A DNA stretch of 60,977 nt from Bradyrhizobiaceae bacterium (GCA_947475225.1 CANJMQ010000014.1:1-60977); one strand, 5' to 3'. Positions 7,437 to 17,163 are shown, numbered from the stretch's first letter. Notes: generated from the letters alone by a model not told the origin. Made by a program: numbers and translations.

Positions 7437-9469
7437 GCGAAATCCTTCACGGGCGGACGTTCACGGCGCAGCACTGCCACGGCCTCCTCCCCGAATTCGC
7501 GGGCGAAGCGGTGGGCCGAATAGATGGCGTCGGCGATCGATGATGGCTGCATGCAATCGCCCAGGCGCGTGAGCGTGAAGGCCTGCGGCGCTGCGGCGAG
7601 CTCATGGTAGAGGCGGTCATCCGGCAGCCGCCCGGTCACCACGATCAGCGTGTCGCAGGCCAGCTCGCTTTCCCGGCCAGACGCGGTGCAGGCCAGCCTC
7701 ACATGGTCCTTGCCGTGTCCCAGCAGCAGGCGGCCCGTTTGCATGGCGAGGCCCAGTTCATGCAGCCTGGCATGCAGGAAGCCGATCTCGTCGGTCATCG
7801 TCGTCCAGCTTGATACGGACGCATTCGGCGTCACCAGCGTCACGCTGTGTCCTTCGCGCGTCAGCTTCTCCGCCAGTGCGCCGCCCATGAAGTAGTGTTC
7901 ATCGTCATAGATCACGATAGCGCCCGAGAGCGCTGCACCAGCAAACACGTCATCGGGCGTCAGCGCCTTGGGAAGCTCCAGAACGTCCATGCCGTTCACG
8001 CCCACACCGTCGCGCCGCCACTTCGCACCGGTGGCCAGCACCACGTGCTCGGCGCCGAAGCCCGCAATGTCCTCCGCCGTCATCTCGCTGCCGGGGAATA
8101 CTTGCACATTGGCGAGCTTCGCAATCATGTGCTGCCGCCAGTCGCGCACGCGGATCCACGTCGAGAGGCCGGGCAGGGTGCTCTCGTTCAGGATCCGTCC
8201 GCCCAGCTTCGTGTTGCGGTCGGCCAGCGTGACGTCGAGGCCGCGCCGCCCAAGGCTCAGCGCCGCCTCGAGCCCGGAAGGTCCGGCGCCCACCACCAGC
8301 ACCTTCGCGCGCGCGGGGTAGGTGGCAATCCTCTCAGGGTGCCAGCCGCGCCGCCATTCCTCGGCGATCGTCGGGTTCTGCGTGCAGCGCAGGTGAACGC
8401 CTTCGTTGTTGGCCGCGCGGCAGATGTTGCAGCCGATGCATTCGCGGATTTCGTCCTCGCGCCCCTCGCGGATCTTGGTGGGCAGGAAAGGATCGGCGAT
8501 GGAGGGCCGCGCCGCGCCGATGAAATCCTGGATGCCGCGGCGGATCTGGCTCACCATCACGTCGGGCGAGGTGAAGCGCCCGACCGAGACGACGGGCTTT
8601 GTCGTCAGCGTCTTCACGAAAGCCACCTGCGGTTCCTGGTAGCCCTCGGGGCTGAAGCGCGCCGACTTCGAGTCATTGCCAAGCGAGCCCGCCACGTTCA
8701 CGTCCCACAGGTCGGGAAGCTCGGCGAGCATTGCCACGATGTCACGGCCCTCGCCCTCGGAGGTGATGCCTGCGGGTCCGTGCAGCTCGTCGACCGCAAG
8801 ACGCACCGCGACGGCGCAGGTGTCGCCCACCGCGTCCTTCGTGTCCTCGATCATCTCGCGCAGCAGGCGCACGCGGTTCTCGAGGCTGCCGCCATACTGG
8901 TCGGCGCGCCGGTTATGGCGCGGTGACAGGAACTGGAAGGGCAGGTAGTCGTGGCCAGCATAGACATAGACGATGTCGAAGCCGGCGCGCCTGGCCCTGA
9001 GTGCCGCATCGCGCTGCCAGCCACGGAAGGCCTTGATGTCGGTCAGGTCCATGCCGCGCGCCGTGGTCGGCAGGTGATACATCGCGGGGATCGCCGAGGG
9101 CGCGATGCCCGGCACGCGCGACCAGCGGTTCGAGGCGTGCGAGCCGCCATGCCACAGCTCGATGCCCGCCAGGCTGCCATGGGCGTGGATGGCATCGGCC
9201 GTCTGGGCCAGCGCCTCGACGTCGTCATCGTCCCACAGGGTGAGAAAACCATAGGGCGAATCGTCAGACGTCGGATGAATGGAGCAGTATTCAGTGCAGA
9301 CCACTCCCCAGCCACCCTCGGCCTTGATGCCGCGCAGCGCCGCACCCGCCTTCGGGCGCTGCCAGCCCAACCCGATGGCGTGCGGGGTCTGGTAGAAGCG
9401 GTTGGGTGCGGTCACGGGGCCGATCTTCACCGGCTCGAAAAGAATGTCGTAGCGTTGGTCGCGCGCCAT
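7433..9469 (-). CDS. Trimethylamine-dehydrogenase-like FMN/4Fe-4S/FAD-fold N-demethylase
   Basis: The 678-residue protein aligns by eye along its whole length with trimethylamine dehydrogenase: an old-yellow-enzyme barrel (DILFEPVKIGPVTAPNRFYQ), AGFDIVYVYAGHDYLP, then CIGCNIC (Cys344, 347, 350) plus Cys362 for a 4Fe-4S cluster, then a Rossmann domain VLVVGAGPSGLEAAL. The trimethylamine enzyme's FMN-linking cysteine (Cys30) is Ala31 here. Of its substrate cage (Tyr60, Trp264, Trp355) only the tyrosine is kept (Tyr61). This argues against trimethylamine and for a family member such as dimethylglycine or N-methylproline demethylase (DgcA/StcD-like). Electrons would pass through the cluster to an ETF. 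It is co-transcribed with MttB copy 1. Confidence 0.87.
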   Translation of the reverse strand: MARDQRYDILFEPVKIGPVTAPNRFYQTPHAIGLGWQRPKAGAALRGIKAEGGWGVVCTEYCSIHPTSDDSPYGFLTLWDDDDVEALAQTADAIHAHGSLAGIELWHGGSHASNRWSRVPGIAPSAIPAMYHLPTTARGMDLTDIKAFRGWQRDAALRARRAGFDIVYVYAGHDYLPFQFLSPRHNRRADQYGGSLENRVRLLREMIEDTKDAVGDTCAVAVRLAVDELHGPAGITSEGEGRDIVAMLAELPDLWDVNVAGSLGNDSKSARFSPEGYQEPQVAFVKTLTTKPVVSVGRFTSPDVMVSQIRRGIQDFIGAARPSIADPFLPTKIREGREDEIRECIGCNICRAANNEGVHLRCTQNPTIAEEWRRGWHPERIATYPARAKVLVVGAGPSGLEAALSLGRRGLDVTLADRNTKLGGRILNESTLPGLSTWIRVRDWRQHMIAKLANVQVFPGSEMTAEDIAGFGAEHVVLATGAKWRRDGVGVNGMDVLELPKALTPDDVFAGAALSGAIVIYDDEHYFMGGALAEKLTREGHSVTLVTPNASVSSWTTMTDEIGFLHARLHELGLAMQTGRLLLGHGKDHVRLACTASGRESELACDTLIVVTGRLPDDRLYHELAAAPQAFTLTRLGDCMQPSSIADAIYSAHRFAREFGEEAVAVLRRERPPVKDFA

Positions 9470-9680
9470 GGGGCCTCACTGTTGAACGGTTGTATAGTAA
9501 AACGAGCTCTCCATCCGGGTCAAGATGCGGGGCCTTGCGCCAAAAAGGCAGAGGCCGCCGGTTCCTCACCGCGGTCACCAATTCAGATAGTTTTCTGGAG
9601 AATGCTCACTTCTACCCATTCGAGCGCGCGCTGTCAAGGAGTTTTTTCCTTTAAAAGGATTGTTGTTGCGAACATAGCTG

Positions 9681-9708
9681 TTGACCACTCGAAAGCAGTT
9701 CTTATACA
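9681..9708 (+). promoter_or_regulatory. Predicted sigma-70 promoter of the hydrolase/Dpp operon
   Basis: TTGACC at 9681-9686 (5 of 6 to the -35 consensus) is followed after 16 bases by TATACA at 9703-9708 (4 of 6). Transcription from here would start near 9715, leaving a short leader with AGGGG (9722-9726) in front of the GTG at 9735. The ATG at 9681 would then lie inside the promoter. Confidence 0.5.
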
Positions 9709-9717
9709 TATGTACAA
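9702..9717. promoter_or_regulatory. Possible operator overlapping the -10 element
   Basis: The perfect palindrome TACATATGTA (9705-9714) sits within a looser dyad, TTATACATATGTACAA, overlapping the predicted -10 and start point. A related TTGTATA occurs at about 9489-9495, on the other side of the divergent spacer near the flavoprotein gene. A repressor here could gate the plus-strand operon; the BetI-like regulator encoded at 17164-17757 is a candidate. Confidence 0.35.
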
Positions 9718-9734
9718 CAACAGGGGTCTGCAGG

Positions 9735-11747
9735 GTGGCGGAGCGTACCGAGTTTCCCTTTACCGTGCGGGTGGTGGAGAACTTCTTCATCCCGCTGCCT
9801 GACGGCATCCGGCTTGCCGCCCGCGGCTGGTTCCCGGAAGGGGCGGGGCCGGTCCCGGCCATCCTCGAATATCTTCCCTACCGCAAGCGCGACGGCACCC
9901 GACCGCGTGACCAGGGCCTCCACCACTATCTCGCCGGCCATGGCTATGCCTGTATCCGCCTCGATATCCGCGGCACGGGCGACAGCGAGGGCCTGATCGA
10001 CGACGAATACACCGTGCGTGAACAGCTGGACGGTTGCGACGCCATAGCCTGGCTCGCCGCGCAGGAGTGGTGCGATGGCCAGGTCGCCATGATCGGCATC
10101 TCCTGGGGCGGCTTCAACGGGCTGCAGATCGCGGCGCGCCAGCCGCCGGCGCTCAAGACCATCATCACCGTCGGCTCGACGGATGACCGCTACGCGACGG
10201 ATATCCACTGGGTGGGTGGCTGCCTGTCGAAGGACAACTTCGACTGGTCCTCCACCATGTTCGCCCACAATGACCTGCCACCCGACCCCGAAGTGGTGGG
10301 CGCTGTCTGGCGCGGCATGTGGCGCGCGCGCGTGACCCACAACGAACCCTGGATCATCAACTGGCTCAACCACCAGCGCCGCGACGATTACTGGAAGCAG
10401 GGCTCGGTCTGTGAGGATGTCTCGAAGATCAAGGTTCCGGTCTATGCCGTTTCCGGCTGGGCCGATAATTATTCCGAAGCCGTGCCGCGCCTGCTCGCCG
10501 GGCTCAGTGTTCCGCGCCTGGGGCTGATCGGCCCCTGGGCTCACTCCTATCCGCATGACGTGGCGGTGGAGCCCGCCATCGGCTGGCTGCAGGAGGTGCT
10601 GCGCTGGTGCAACCACTGGATGAAGGGCCGCGACACCGGCATCATGCAGGAGCCCATGCTGCGCGCCTGGATGCAGGACTCGGTGCCGCCCCAGATCTGC
10701 TATGCCGCACGCCCCGGCCGCTGGGTGGGCGAGGCGCATTGGCCGAGCCCGCGCATCGTTAGCGAAAAGCTGTTCCTCAACGCCGGCGGCGGCCTCGCCA
10801 AATCCTCCGTGAACGGAGTGGTTTCCATCTGCTCGCCCCTGTGGGTTGGCATCGCGGCGGGCGAGGTCGGGCGCTATGGCGGTGACGCCGAATGGCCGCC
10901 TGACCAGCGCGAGGATGACGGCGGCTCGCTGGTCTTCATCTCGGAACCGCTCACCGAGCGCGTTGAAATCCTCGGTGCGCCCACCGTCACGCTTGCCTTC
11001 GCGTCCGACAAGCCGCAGGCCCTGGTCTGCGTGCGCCTCAACGACGTCGCCCCCGATGGCCGCTCGACGCGCGTCACTTACGGGCTGCTCAATCTCACCC
11101 ACCGCAACAGCCACGAGGTCCCCGAGCCACTGGTGCCGGGCCAGCGCGCGCAGGCGGTGGTCGAGATGGACGACATTGCGCACGCCTTCCCGCCCGGTCA
11201 CCGCATCGCGGTGTCGATCTCCACCACCTACTGGCCGGTCGCCTGGCCCTCGCCGGAGCTCGCCACTGTCACCGTGTTGTGTGGCGAGACGGCACTCAGC
11301 CTGCCGGTCCGCCCGCCGAACCCTGATGACGCCAGTCTCCGTGATTTCGATCCGCCGGAAATGGCGCCACTGCCGCCCGTCACCCGCCACGAGGTGGAGC
11401 AGACCCACCCGCGCCGCGTGGTGCGCGACCTCCTCTCGGGCAAGATGACGGTGGATTTCCCGCGCTGGACCTATTCCAAGCACATTCACGACATCAACCA
11501 GACCCAGCGCTCCACTGCCTTCGCGCGCTACGAGATCATCGATGGCGATCCGCTGTCGGCCACGCTCATCACTGAGTATGATGTGGAGATGGTCCGGCCC
11601 GATGCCACCATCACTCACCGCAGCACGGGCAGGCTGAGCTGCGATGCCACGCATTTCATCATCGAGATGGACTTGCGCATCGGCGAGAACGGCAAGACGG
11701 TTTTCGAGCGGCAGTGGCATGAAGCAATCGCACGCGACATGGTCTGA
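9735..11747 (+). CDS. CocE/NonD-family alpha/beta hydrolase (peptidase S15-like)
   Basis: The protein is about 670 residues when begun at the GTG at 9735, which has AGGGG 8 bases upstream and lies after a plausible promoter; an in-frame ATG at 9681 would add 18 poorly convincing residues. The S15-type catalytic domain shows LEYLPYRKRDG, DIRGTGDSEG and the nucleophile elbow GISWGGFNG, then GWADNYSEA and GPWAHSYPHD for the acid and histidine. A C-terminal jelly-roll (PepX_C) follows. Relatives cleave esters (cocaine esterase), macrolide lactones or Xaa-Pro peptides. There is no signal peptide, so it is cytoplasmic. Being first in the importer operon, it probably hydrolyses the imported compound. 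Confidence 0.87.
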   Translation: MAERTEFPFTVRVVENFFIPLPDGIRLAARGWFPEGAGPVPAILEYLPYRKRDGTRPRDQGLHHYLAGHGYACIRLDIRGTGDSEGLIDDEYTVREQLDGCDAIAWLAAQEWCDGQVAMIGISWGGFNGLQIAARQPPALKTIITVGSTDDRYATDIHWVGGCLSKDNFDWSSTMFAHNDLPPDPEVVGAVWRGMWRARVTHNEPWIINWLNHQRRDDYWKQGSVCEDVSKIKVPVYAVSGWADNYSEAVPRLLAGLSVPRLGLIGPWAHSYPHDVAVEPAIGWLQEVLRWCNHWMKGRDTGIMQEPMLRAWMQDSVPPQICYAARPGRWVGEAHWPSPRIVSEKLFLNAGGGLAKSSVNGVVSICSPLWVGIAAGEVGRYGGDAEWPPDQREDDGGSLVFISEPLTERVEILGAPTVTLAFASDKPQALVCVRLNDVAPDGRSTRVTYGLLNLTHRNSHEVPEPLVPGQRAQAVVEMDDIAHAFPPGHRIAVSISTTYWPVAWPSPELATVTVLCGETALSLPVRPPNPDDASLRDFDPPEMAPLPPVTRHEVEQTHPRRVVRDLLSGKMTVDFPRWTYSKHIHDINQTQRSTAFARYEIIDGDPLSATLITEYDVEMVRPDATITHRSTGRLSCDATHFIIEMDLRIGENGKTVFERQWHEAIARDMV

Positions 11748-11784
11748 CGATCCACACCCAAGGCAGGGAGGCTGACGGAACATC

Positions 11785-12735
11785 GTGCTGAGCTATGCCA
11801 TCAAGCGCATCGGCCTTGCCCTGCTGATCATCTTCGTGGTCATGCTGGTGATGTATGCGATGGTCTTCCTGGTGCCGGGCGATCCGGCCTCGCTGGCGCT
11901 GGGCCCCCGCGCCACGCCGGAACTGAAGCATGAGCTCATGGTGCGCATGGGCCTCGACCAGCCGATCTACGTGCAGGTCTGGAACTTCTTCCGCAACGCG
12001 CTGACCGGCGACCTGGGTTACGACGTGTGGTCGAAGCGCCCGGTCTCGGAGATGATTGCCGAGGTCTTTCCCAACACGCTGTTCCTCGGCGCAGTGGCCA
12101 TGTCGATTGCGCTCGTCGCCGGCATCGGCCTCGGCTGCCTCGCCGTGGTCTGGCAGGGTCGCACTGTCGACCGGGTGCTGGCCGTGCTGTCAGTCAGCAT
12201 GATCTCGATCCCGTCCTTCGTGGTGGCGATCTACCTGCTCCTCGTCTTCGCGGTGTGGCTCGGCTGGTTCCCGGCCATCGGTGCTGGCGAGGCGGGCGAC
12301 TGGGGCAGCCAGATCCGCGCCGTGGTGCTGCCGGCTGCCGCCATCGCGATCACCTGGGTGGGCTATCTCGCAAGGCTCGTCCGGGCCTCGATGCTGGAGG
12401 TGATGTCCGCCAACCACGTGCGCACGGCGCGCGCCTTCGGCCTCACGCAGGCGAAGATTGTGCTGCGCTATGCGCTGCGCGTGGCCATCGTGCCGGTGGT
12501 GGCCATCGTGGCAGTGGGCTTTGGGTCCATTCTGTCGAGTGCGGTTTTCGTGGAAACGGTGTTTTCGCGCCCCGGCATCGGCACGCTCATCACCTCGGCC
12601 GTGCAGAAGCGCGACTTTCCCGTGGTCATGGGTTGCGTGCTGTTCATGACTGCCTTCTATCTTACCGTGGTTACGCTCGCCGACCTGCTGATGGCGAAGC
12701 TTGACCCGCGCGTGCGGGATACGCTCCGTGGCTAG
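11785..12735 (+). CDS. Dpp/Opp-type ABC importer permease DppB-like (system 1)
   Basis: The 316-residue protein starts with GTG (CTGAGC next). It has the classic DppB N-terminus: one transmembrane helix (AIKRIGLALLIIFVVMLVMYAMVF) then VPGDPASLALG. A five-helix permease core follows, with the EAA loop near SANHVRTARAFGLTQ and FVETVFSRPGIG towards the end. It forms the inner-membrane pore with the DppC-like partner that overlaps its 3' end. Located 37 bases after the hydrolase gene, it begins a contiguous five-gene importer set. Confidence 0.92.
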   Translation: MLSYAIKRIGLALLIIFVVMLVMYAMVFLVPGDPASLALGPRATPELKHELMVRMGLDQPIYVQVWNFFRNALTGDLGYDVWSKRPVSEMIAEVFPNTLFLGAVAMSIALVAGIGLGCLAVVWQGRTVDRVLAVLSVSMISIPSFVVAIYLLLVFAVWLGWFPAIGAGEAGDWGSQIRAVVLPAAAIAITWVGYLARLVRASMLEVMSANHVRTARAFGLTQAKIVLRYALRVAIVPVVAIVAVGFGSILSSAVFVETVFSRPGIGTLITSAVQKRDFPVVMGCVLFMTAFYLTVVTLADLLMAKLDPRVRDTLRG

Positions 12736-13582
12736 CGGCAGGCGAAATGTCTGGCGCGCACTCGCGGCGGAGCCGCTCGGCGTCATGGGTGGCGCCATCG
12801 TCCTCACATTCGTGGTCATGGCGCTCTTCGCGCCGTGGCTGGCACCCCATGACCCTTTCAAGATCGACGTGATGCACAAGTTCGCGAGCCCCAGCCTCGC
12901 GCACTGGGCGGGCACCGACCAGCTCGGCCGCGATCTCCTCTCACGCATCATCTATGGGGCGCGCACCGCGCTGGGCGTCGCCATCACCGCCACGGGGATC
13001 GCCGGCCTTGCGGGTATCCTGCTGGGCCTCGTCGCGGGCTATGGTCCCCGCTGGCTCGATTCACTGCTCATTCTTTGTTTTGACTCGATGACCTCGCTGC
13101 CGATGATCATGTTCGCCCTTGCCGTCATCACCGTTCTGGGGCCCTCCACCGCGACGCTCATACTGGTCATTATCCTGGTTTCGATCCCCGGCTATGCGCG
13201 CTTCATCCGTGCACAGACATTGAGCCTGGTGCGCAGCGACTTCATCCTGGCGGAACAGGCGATGAACGCCTCCACTGCGCGCATCATCCTGCTCCATCTG
13301 CTGCCCAATGTAGCGGGTCAGCTGCTCGTGGTGCTGTCGATGGACGTTCCGGTTGTCATCATGCTGGAGGCCGGTCTTAGTTACCTCAGCCTCGGCGTCA
13401 AGCCGCCCACGCCGTCCTGGGGGAACATCCTCTATGATGGCTATGTCTCGCTGCGCCAGTCGCCCGGCATGGTGATCATCGCCGGTATCCCGCTGATCCT
13501 CGCCACGCTTGGCTTCACCTTCCTCGGCGAGGCGCTGCGTGACGCGCTGGACCCGCGCCTGCAGATGAGGACGCTCACATGA
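12728..13582 (+). CDS. Dpp/Opp-type ABC importer permease DppC-like (system 1)
   Basis: The protein is about 284 residues using the GTG at 12728, which overlaps the DppB stop by 8 bases; an upstream in-frame ATG at 12701 would overlap by 35. It carries the DppC signature: a first helix (GVMGGAIVLTFVVMALFAPWLAPHDP), then GTDQLGRDLLSRIIYGARTALGV, further helices, and the EAA-type loop MNASTARIILLHLLPN. A LSYLSLGVKPPTPSWG motif and DALDPRLQ end the chain. It pairs with DppB-like to form the membrane channel. Confidence 0.9.
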   Translation: MASGRRNVWRALAAEPLGVMGGAIVLTFVVMALFAPWLAPHDPFKIDVMHKFASPSLAHWAGTDQLGRDLLSRIIYGARTALGVAITATGIAGLAGILLGLVAGYGPRWLDSLLILCFDSMTSLPMIMFALAVITVLGPSTATLILVIILVSIPGYARFIRAQTLSLVRSDFILAEQAMNASTARIILLHLLPNVAGQLLVVLSMDVPVVIMLEAGLSYLSLGVKPPTPSWGNILYDGYVSLRQSPGMVIIAGIPLILATLGFTFLGEALRDALDPRLQMRTLT

Positions 13583-14550
13583 GCGAAGCCCTGCTCAAGG
13601 TCGATGATCTCTCCATCTCCTACGCCAGTGAGGAGGGGCCGGTGCAGGCGCTTCGGCATGCAACGCTCGAGGCACGCGCTGGCGAGGCGATCGGCATCGT
13701 GGGCGAATCCGGTTGCGGCAAATCCACCCTCGCCTCGGCGCTCATCACGCTGCTCGCGGGCAATGCGCGGGTCACCTCCGGCAGTGTGCAGTTCGGCGGC
13801 CGGGACATCCTGTCGGTCAGCGAGGAGGAAAAGCGCAAGCTGCGCGGCAGGCACATCGCCATGATCTTCCAGGACCCGATGACCTCCTTCAACCCGGTGC
13901 TGACCATCGGCGAGCAGCTCGTCGATTTTCAGGATCAGCGCGAGGGATTGTCGAAACCGGAAAAGCGCCAGCAGGCGGCCCTCATGCTGAAGCGGGTGGG
14001 CATTTCCGATCCCGTCCGCTGCCTCGACCGTCATGTGCACGAGCTGTCTGGCGGCATGCGCCAGCGCGCGGCGATTGCCGCTGCCCTGCTGATGGCTCCG
14101 CAAGTGCTGGTGGCGGACGAGCCGACGACGGCGCTCGACGTCACCATGGAAGCGCAGATCATCCACCTGCTGCGCGAGTTGCGACGGGATTACAACGGCG
14201 CGGTCGTGATCGTCACTCACCACCTGGGCGTGGTCGGCGAACTCTGCGACCGGGTCTATGTGATGTATGCCGGCGAGGTGGTGGAGGAGGGCTCGACGGA
14301 CGACGTCTACCACAATCCCCGCCACCCCTATACCCAGGCGCTGATCGCCTGCGACCCGGCGAACCTGCATGAGCAGACGCCGGTGCTGCCCACCATTCCG
14401 GGCCGCCTGCCGGACCTCGTGAACCCGCCCAGGGGCTGCAGCTTCGCCGCCCGCTGCCCGCGTGTTCATGAGCGTTGCCGCAGCGAGGGACCGGACTATG
14501 TCGAGGTGGGCCCGCGCCACCGGGCGCGCTGCCATGAGGCGCGGTCATGA
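13579..14550 (+). CDS. ABC importer ATPase DppD-like (system 1)
   Basis: The 323-residue ATP-binding subunit has Walker [10 protein letters not shown] at 42-50, a Q-loop in [12 protein letters not shown], signature LSGGMRQR, Walker [13 protein letters not shown] and an H-loop at THHLG. The C-terminal oligopeptide-transporter extension ([14 protein letters not shown]) is typical of DppD/OppD and may bind an Fe-S cluster. Its ATG overlaps the permease stop by 4 bases, and its own stop overlaps the next ATPase by 4. Confidence 0.92.
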   Translation: MSEALLKVDDLSISYASEEGPVQALRHATLEARAGEAIGIVGESGCGKSTLASALITLLAGNARVTSGSVQFGGRDILSVSEEEKRKLRGRHIAMIFQDPMTSFNPVLTIGEQLVDFQDQREGLSKPEKRQQAALMLKRVGISDPVRCLDRHVHELSGGMRQRAAIAAALLMAPQVLVADEPTTALDVTMEAQIIHLLRELRRDYNGAVVIVTHHLGVVGELCDRVYVMYAGEVVEEGSTDDVYHNPRHPYTQALIACDPANLHEQTPVLPTIPGRLPDLVNPPRGCSFAARCPRVHERCRSEGPDYVEVGPRHRARCHEARS

Positions 14551-15554
14551 GCGGGCTCTACGACGTCGACAACGTGTCGCTGGATCTTGCAGCTCCCTCC
14601 GCCGGGCTGCAGCGCCTGCTGCCCGGCTCGGCGCCGCGCATGACGATCCTCAGTTCTCTCTCACTCAGCATCGGCCACGGCGAGATGCTGGGCCTGGTGG
14701 GCGAGTCAGGTTCCGGCAAGAGCACGCTGGCCCGCGCCATGATGGGCCTCGTCGACATCACCGATGGTAAGCTCAGCTTCGAAGGTCGACCGCTGAAGGG
14801 TCGCGCTGATTTTGTGAAGGTACGGCAGGGTGCGGCGTTGATGTTCCAGGATGCCGTGGCGTCCTTGAGCCCGCGCCGCAAGGTGGCGGCACAGCTTATC
14901 GAGCCCTTCCAGATTAACGGCGTGCCATTGCCCGATGGCGACAGGGCCCCGGCTGTGATGCTGGAGCGCGTCGGCCTGTCATCGTCGCTTGGCCAGCGCT
15001 ATCCGCATGAGCTGTCGGGCGGGCAGGCACGGCGCGTATCTGTCGCGCGCGCGCTGGCGCTGAAGCCGAAACTGGTGATCGCGGATGAGCCGACGGCCGG
15101 ACTCGATGTTTCCGTGCAGGCCGAGATCCTCAACCTGATGACCGGACTTCGCTCCGACATGGGATTGAGCTTCCTCATCATCACCCACAACCTCGCCGTG
15201 GTGCGCCACGTGACGGATCGCGTGGCGGTGCTCTATTTGGGCCGCATGGCGGAGTGGGGTCCGACGCGCGAGGTCTTCGCGAGGCCCTACCATCCCTATA
15301 CGCGGAGTCTCATCGCGGCGGAGCCGCAGGCCGACCCAAGGAAGCGCCGTCCCGACCTGGCGCTGAAGGGTGAGATTCCGAGCGTGCTCGCCAGGCCCTC
15401 TGGCTGCGAGTTTCACACCCGCTGCCCGATTGCCCGCCCGCGCTGTGCCGTGGAGGAGCCCGAGTCCAACATGATCACGCCGGACCGCATGGTGCGATGC
15501 CATTTTGCTGAAGAAACCAGAATAGAAACTCAAGGAGGAAACCATGGCACTTAA
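14547..15554 (+). CDS. ABC importer ATPase DppF-like (system 1)
   Basis: The 335-residue second ATPase has Walker A GESGSGKST at 52-60, Q-loop MFQDAVASLSP, signature LSGGQARR and Walker B LVIADEPTAGLD. The oligopeptide C-terminal extension includes CEFHTRCPIARPRC. The first ~30 residues (SAGLQRLLPGSAPRM) are longer than usual and not family-like. It heterodimerises with the DppD-like protein to drive import. The 3' end overlaps the binding-protein gene by 11 bases. Confidence 0.92.
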   Translation: MSGLYDVDNVSLDLAAPSAGLQRLLPGSAPRMTILSSLSLSIGHGEMLGLVGESGSGKSTLARAMMGLVDITDGKLSFEGRPLKGRADFVKVRQGAALMFQDAVASLSPRRKVAAQLIEPFQINGVPLPDGDRAPAVMLERVGLSSSLGQRYPHELSGGQARRVSVARALALKPKLVIADEPTAGLDVSVQAEILNLMTGLRSDMGLSFLIITHNLAVVRHVTDRVAVLYLGRMAEWGPTREVFARPYHPYTRSLIAAEPQADPRKRRPDLALKGEIPSVLARPSGCEFHTRCPIARPRCAVEEPESNMITPDRMVRCHFAEETRIETQGGNHGT

Positions 15555-17100
15555 CTGGAGTACTGACCGCCGCACGCTGCTGAAAGCCGGTGGCGGGCTG
15601 TTTGCCGGACTGGCCGCGAGGCCGCAGTTCGCCTGGGCCGCTGACGGCGACACGCTCCGGCTGCGCGCCACGGCGGACCTGCAGGTTCTGGACCCCAAGG
15701 GCATCATCGGCGAACTCGATGACATCATCCCGCGCTGCACGCAGGTAACGCTCGTCCGCTTGGGCGACATGCGTGATGGCAACCAGATCACGCCCTATGC
15801 TGCCAAGACCTTTGCGTGGAAGGATCCCAAGACCATCGCCTTCACGCTCCATGACAATCTGACTTGGAACAACGGTTTCGGCCCGGTGACGGCGGAGGAC
15901 GTGAAATTCTCCTTCGAGCGCATCAAGGGGTCTGACTCCGCCTGGGCCTACCAGTTCGAGAAGCTCGACAATGTCGAGGTGATCGACCAGCACTCCGGCC
16001 TCATCCACCTCACAGAACCGTTCAAGCCCTTCGTCTACATTTCGCTGCCCTATTACGGCGGCCACATCGTCTGCAAGGCGGCGGTGGAGAAGGCGGGCGG
16101 CAGCTATACCACGCAGATTGCAGCCGAATGCGGCCCCTTCCTGCTCGACAAGTGGGAGCAGAACCAGAAGGTGACGCTGGTCGCCAACCCGGACTGGAAG
16201 GGCGAGAAACCGGCCTTCAGCAAGGTCGAGTATTTCATCGTCACCGATGACCAGACCGCATTGCTGGCCTATGAGGCGGATTCCTTCGACTATACCCGCG
16301 TGGCGATGAGTGCCGCCAAGGCCCTCAAGGCCAATCTTCCGAAGAACTCGCAACTCATCGAGGCGCAGTCGACGCGCTATGTCTGGCTGACCATCAACAT
16401 GAATGCGGAGAAGTTGAAAGACCCGCGCGTCCGCCAGGCGATCCAGTATGCCTATGATGGCGATGCGGTGCTGCAGGGCTCTTATGACGGGCTCACAGGC
16501 CGTTCGGCCGGCGTTGTGCAGCCGGGCACCAAATTCGCCCGCGAGAAGAACAAGATTGCCACGCGCGATATCGAGAAGGCCAAGGCGCTGCTTGCCGAGG
16601 CTGGCGTCTCCGCCCTGGAGTTGAACCTCTATTGCCTCACCGACTCGGTCTCGCAGTCGACCGCGCAGATCATCCAGTCAAGCCTTGCCGAGGCGGGGAT
16701 CACGGTGAACATCCAGCCCACCGAAGATGCGGCCTACTGGGCGCTGGGCGACAAGACGCAAGGCGACGGCTACAAGAACATCGAGATGGTGTTGATGAAT
16801 TTCGCCGGTGGTATCGACCCCAGCGAGAACCTCGTGTGGTTCCGCCCGGACCAGATCGGCGTCTACAATTGGTCGTTCTTCGACTCGAAGGAGTTCGAGG
16901 ACCTCTACCAGAAGGGCCTGGTCGAACAGGATGAGGTCAAGCGCAAGGACATCTTCAACCACATGGAAGACCTGATGGAAGACTCTGGGGGCTTCATCTT
17001 CGTCTGCTTCGAGCCTTTCCTCGCGATCTACCGGTCGGACATCAAGCCGGTGATCCTGGCGGACGGCCATCCGGACCCGACGCAGTTTACCAAGGCCTGA
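15544..17100 (+). CDS. Periplasmic solute-binding protein, SBP_bac_5 family (system 1)
   Basis: The 518-residue protein is the receptor of importer system 1. The N-terminus DRRTLLKAGGGLFAGLAA reads as a Tat-like twin-arginine signal with cleavage after AWA. The mature protein contains the family-5 signature VTAEDVKFSFERIKG and LKDPRVRQAIQYAYD. A near-perfect Shine-Dalgarno (AAGGAGGA at 15532-15539) precedes the ATG, consistent with the high expression binding proteins need. Family members bind peptides, opines, nickel, glutathione and amino-acid derivatives; here the ligand is presumably the hydrolase substrate. The downstream regulator starts 63 bases later. Confidence 0.92.
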   Translation: MALNWSTDRRTLLKAGGGLFAGLAARPQFAWAADGDTLRLRATADLQVLDPKGIIGELDDIIPRCTQVTLVRLGDMRDGNQITPYAAKTFAWKDPKTIAFTLHDNLTWNNGFGPVTAEDVKFSFERIKGSDSAWAYQFEKLDNVEVIDQHSGLIHLTEPFKPFVYISLPYYGGHIVCKAAVEKAGGSYTTQIAAECGPFLLDKWEQNQKVTLVANPDWKGEKPAFSKVEYFIVTDDQTALLAYEADSFDYTRVAMSAAKALKANLPKNSQLIEAQSTRYVWLTINMNAEKLKDPRVRQAIQYAYDGDAVLQGSYDGLTGRSAGVVQPGTKFAREKNKIATRDIEKAKALLAEAGVSALELNLYCLTDSVSQSTAQIIQSSLAEAGITVNIQPTEDAAYWALGDKTQGDGYKNIEMVLMNFAGGIDPSENLVWFRPDQIGVYNWSFFDSKEFEDLYQKGLVEQDEVKRKDIFNHMEDLMEDSGGFIFVCFEPFLAIYRSDIKPVILADGHPDPTQFTKA

Positions 17101-17163
17101 TGAAGCATGCGGGCGCGAGCGTCTCGCGCCCCCCTCTTCCAGATCGATATGATCAAGAAAGCA

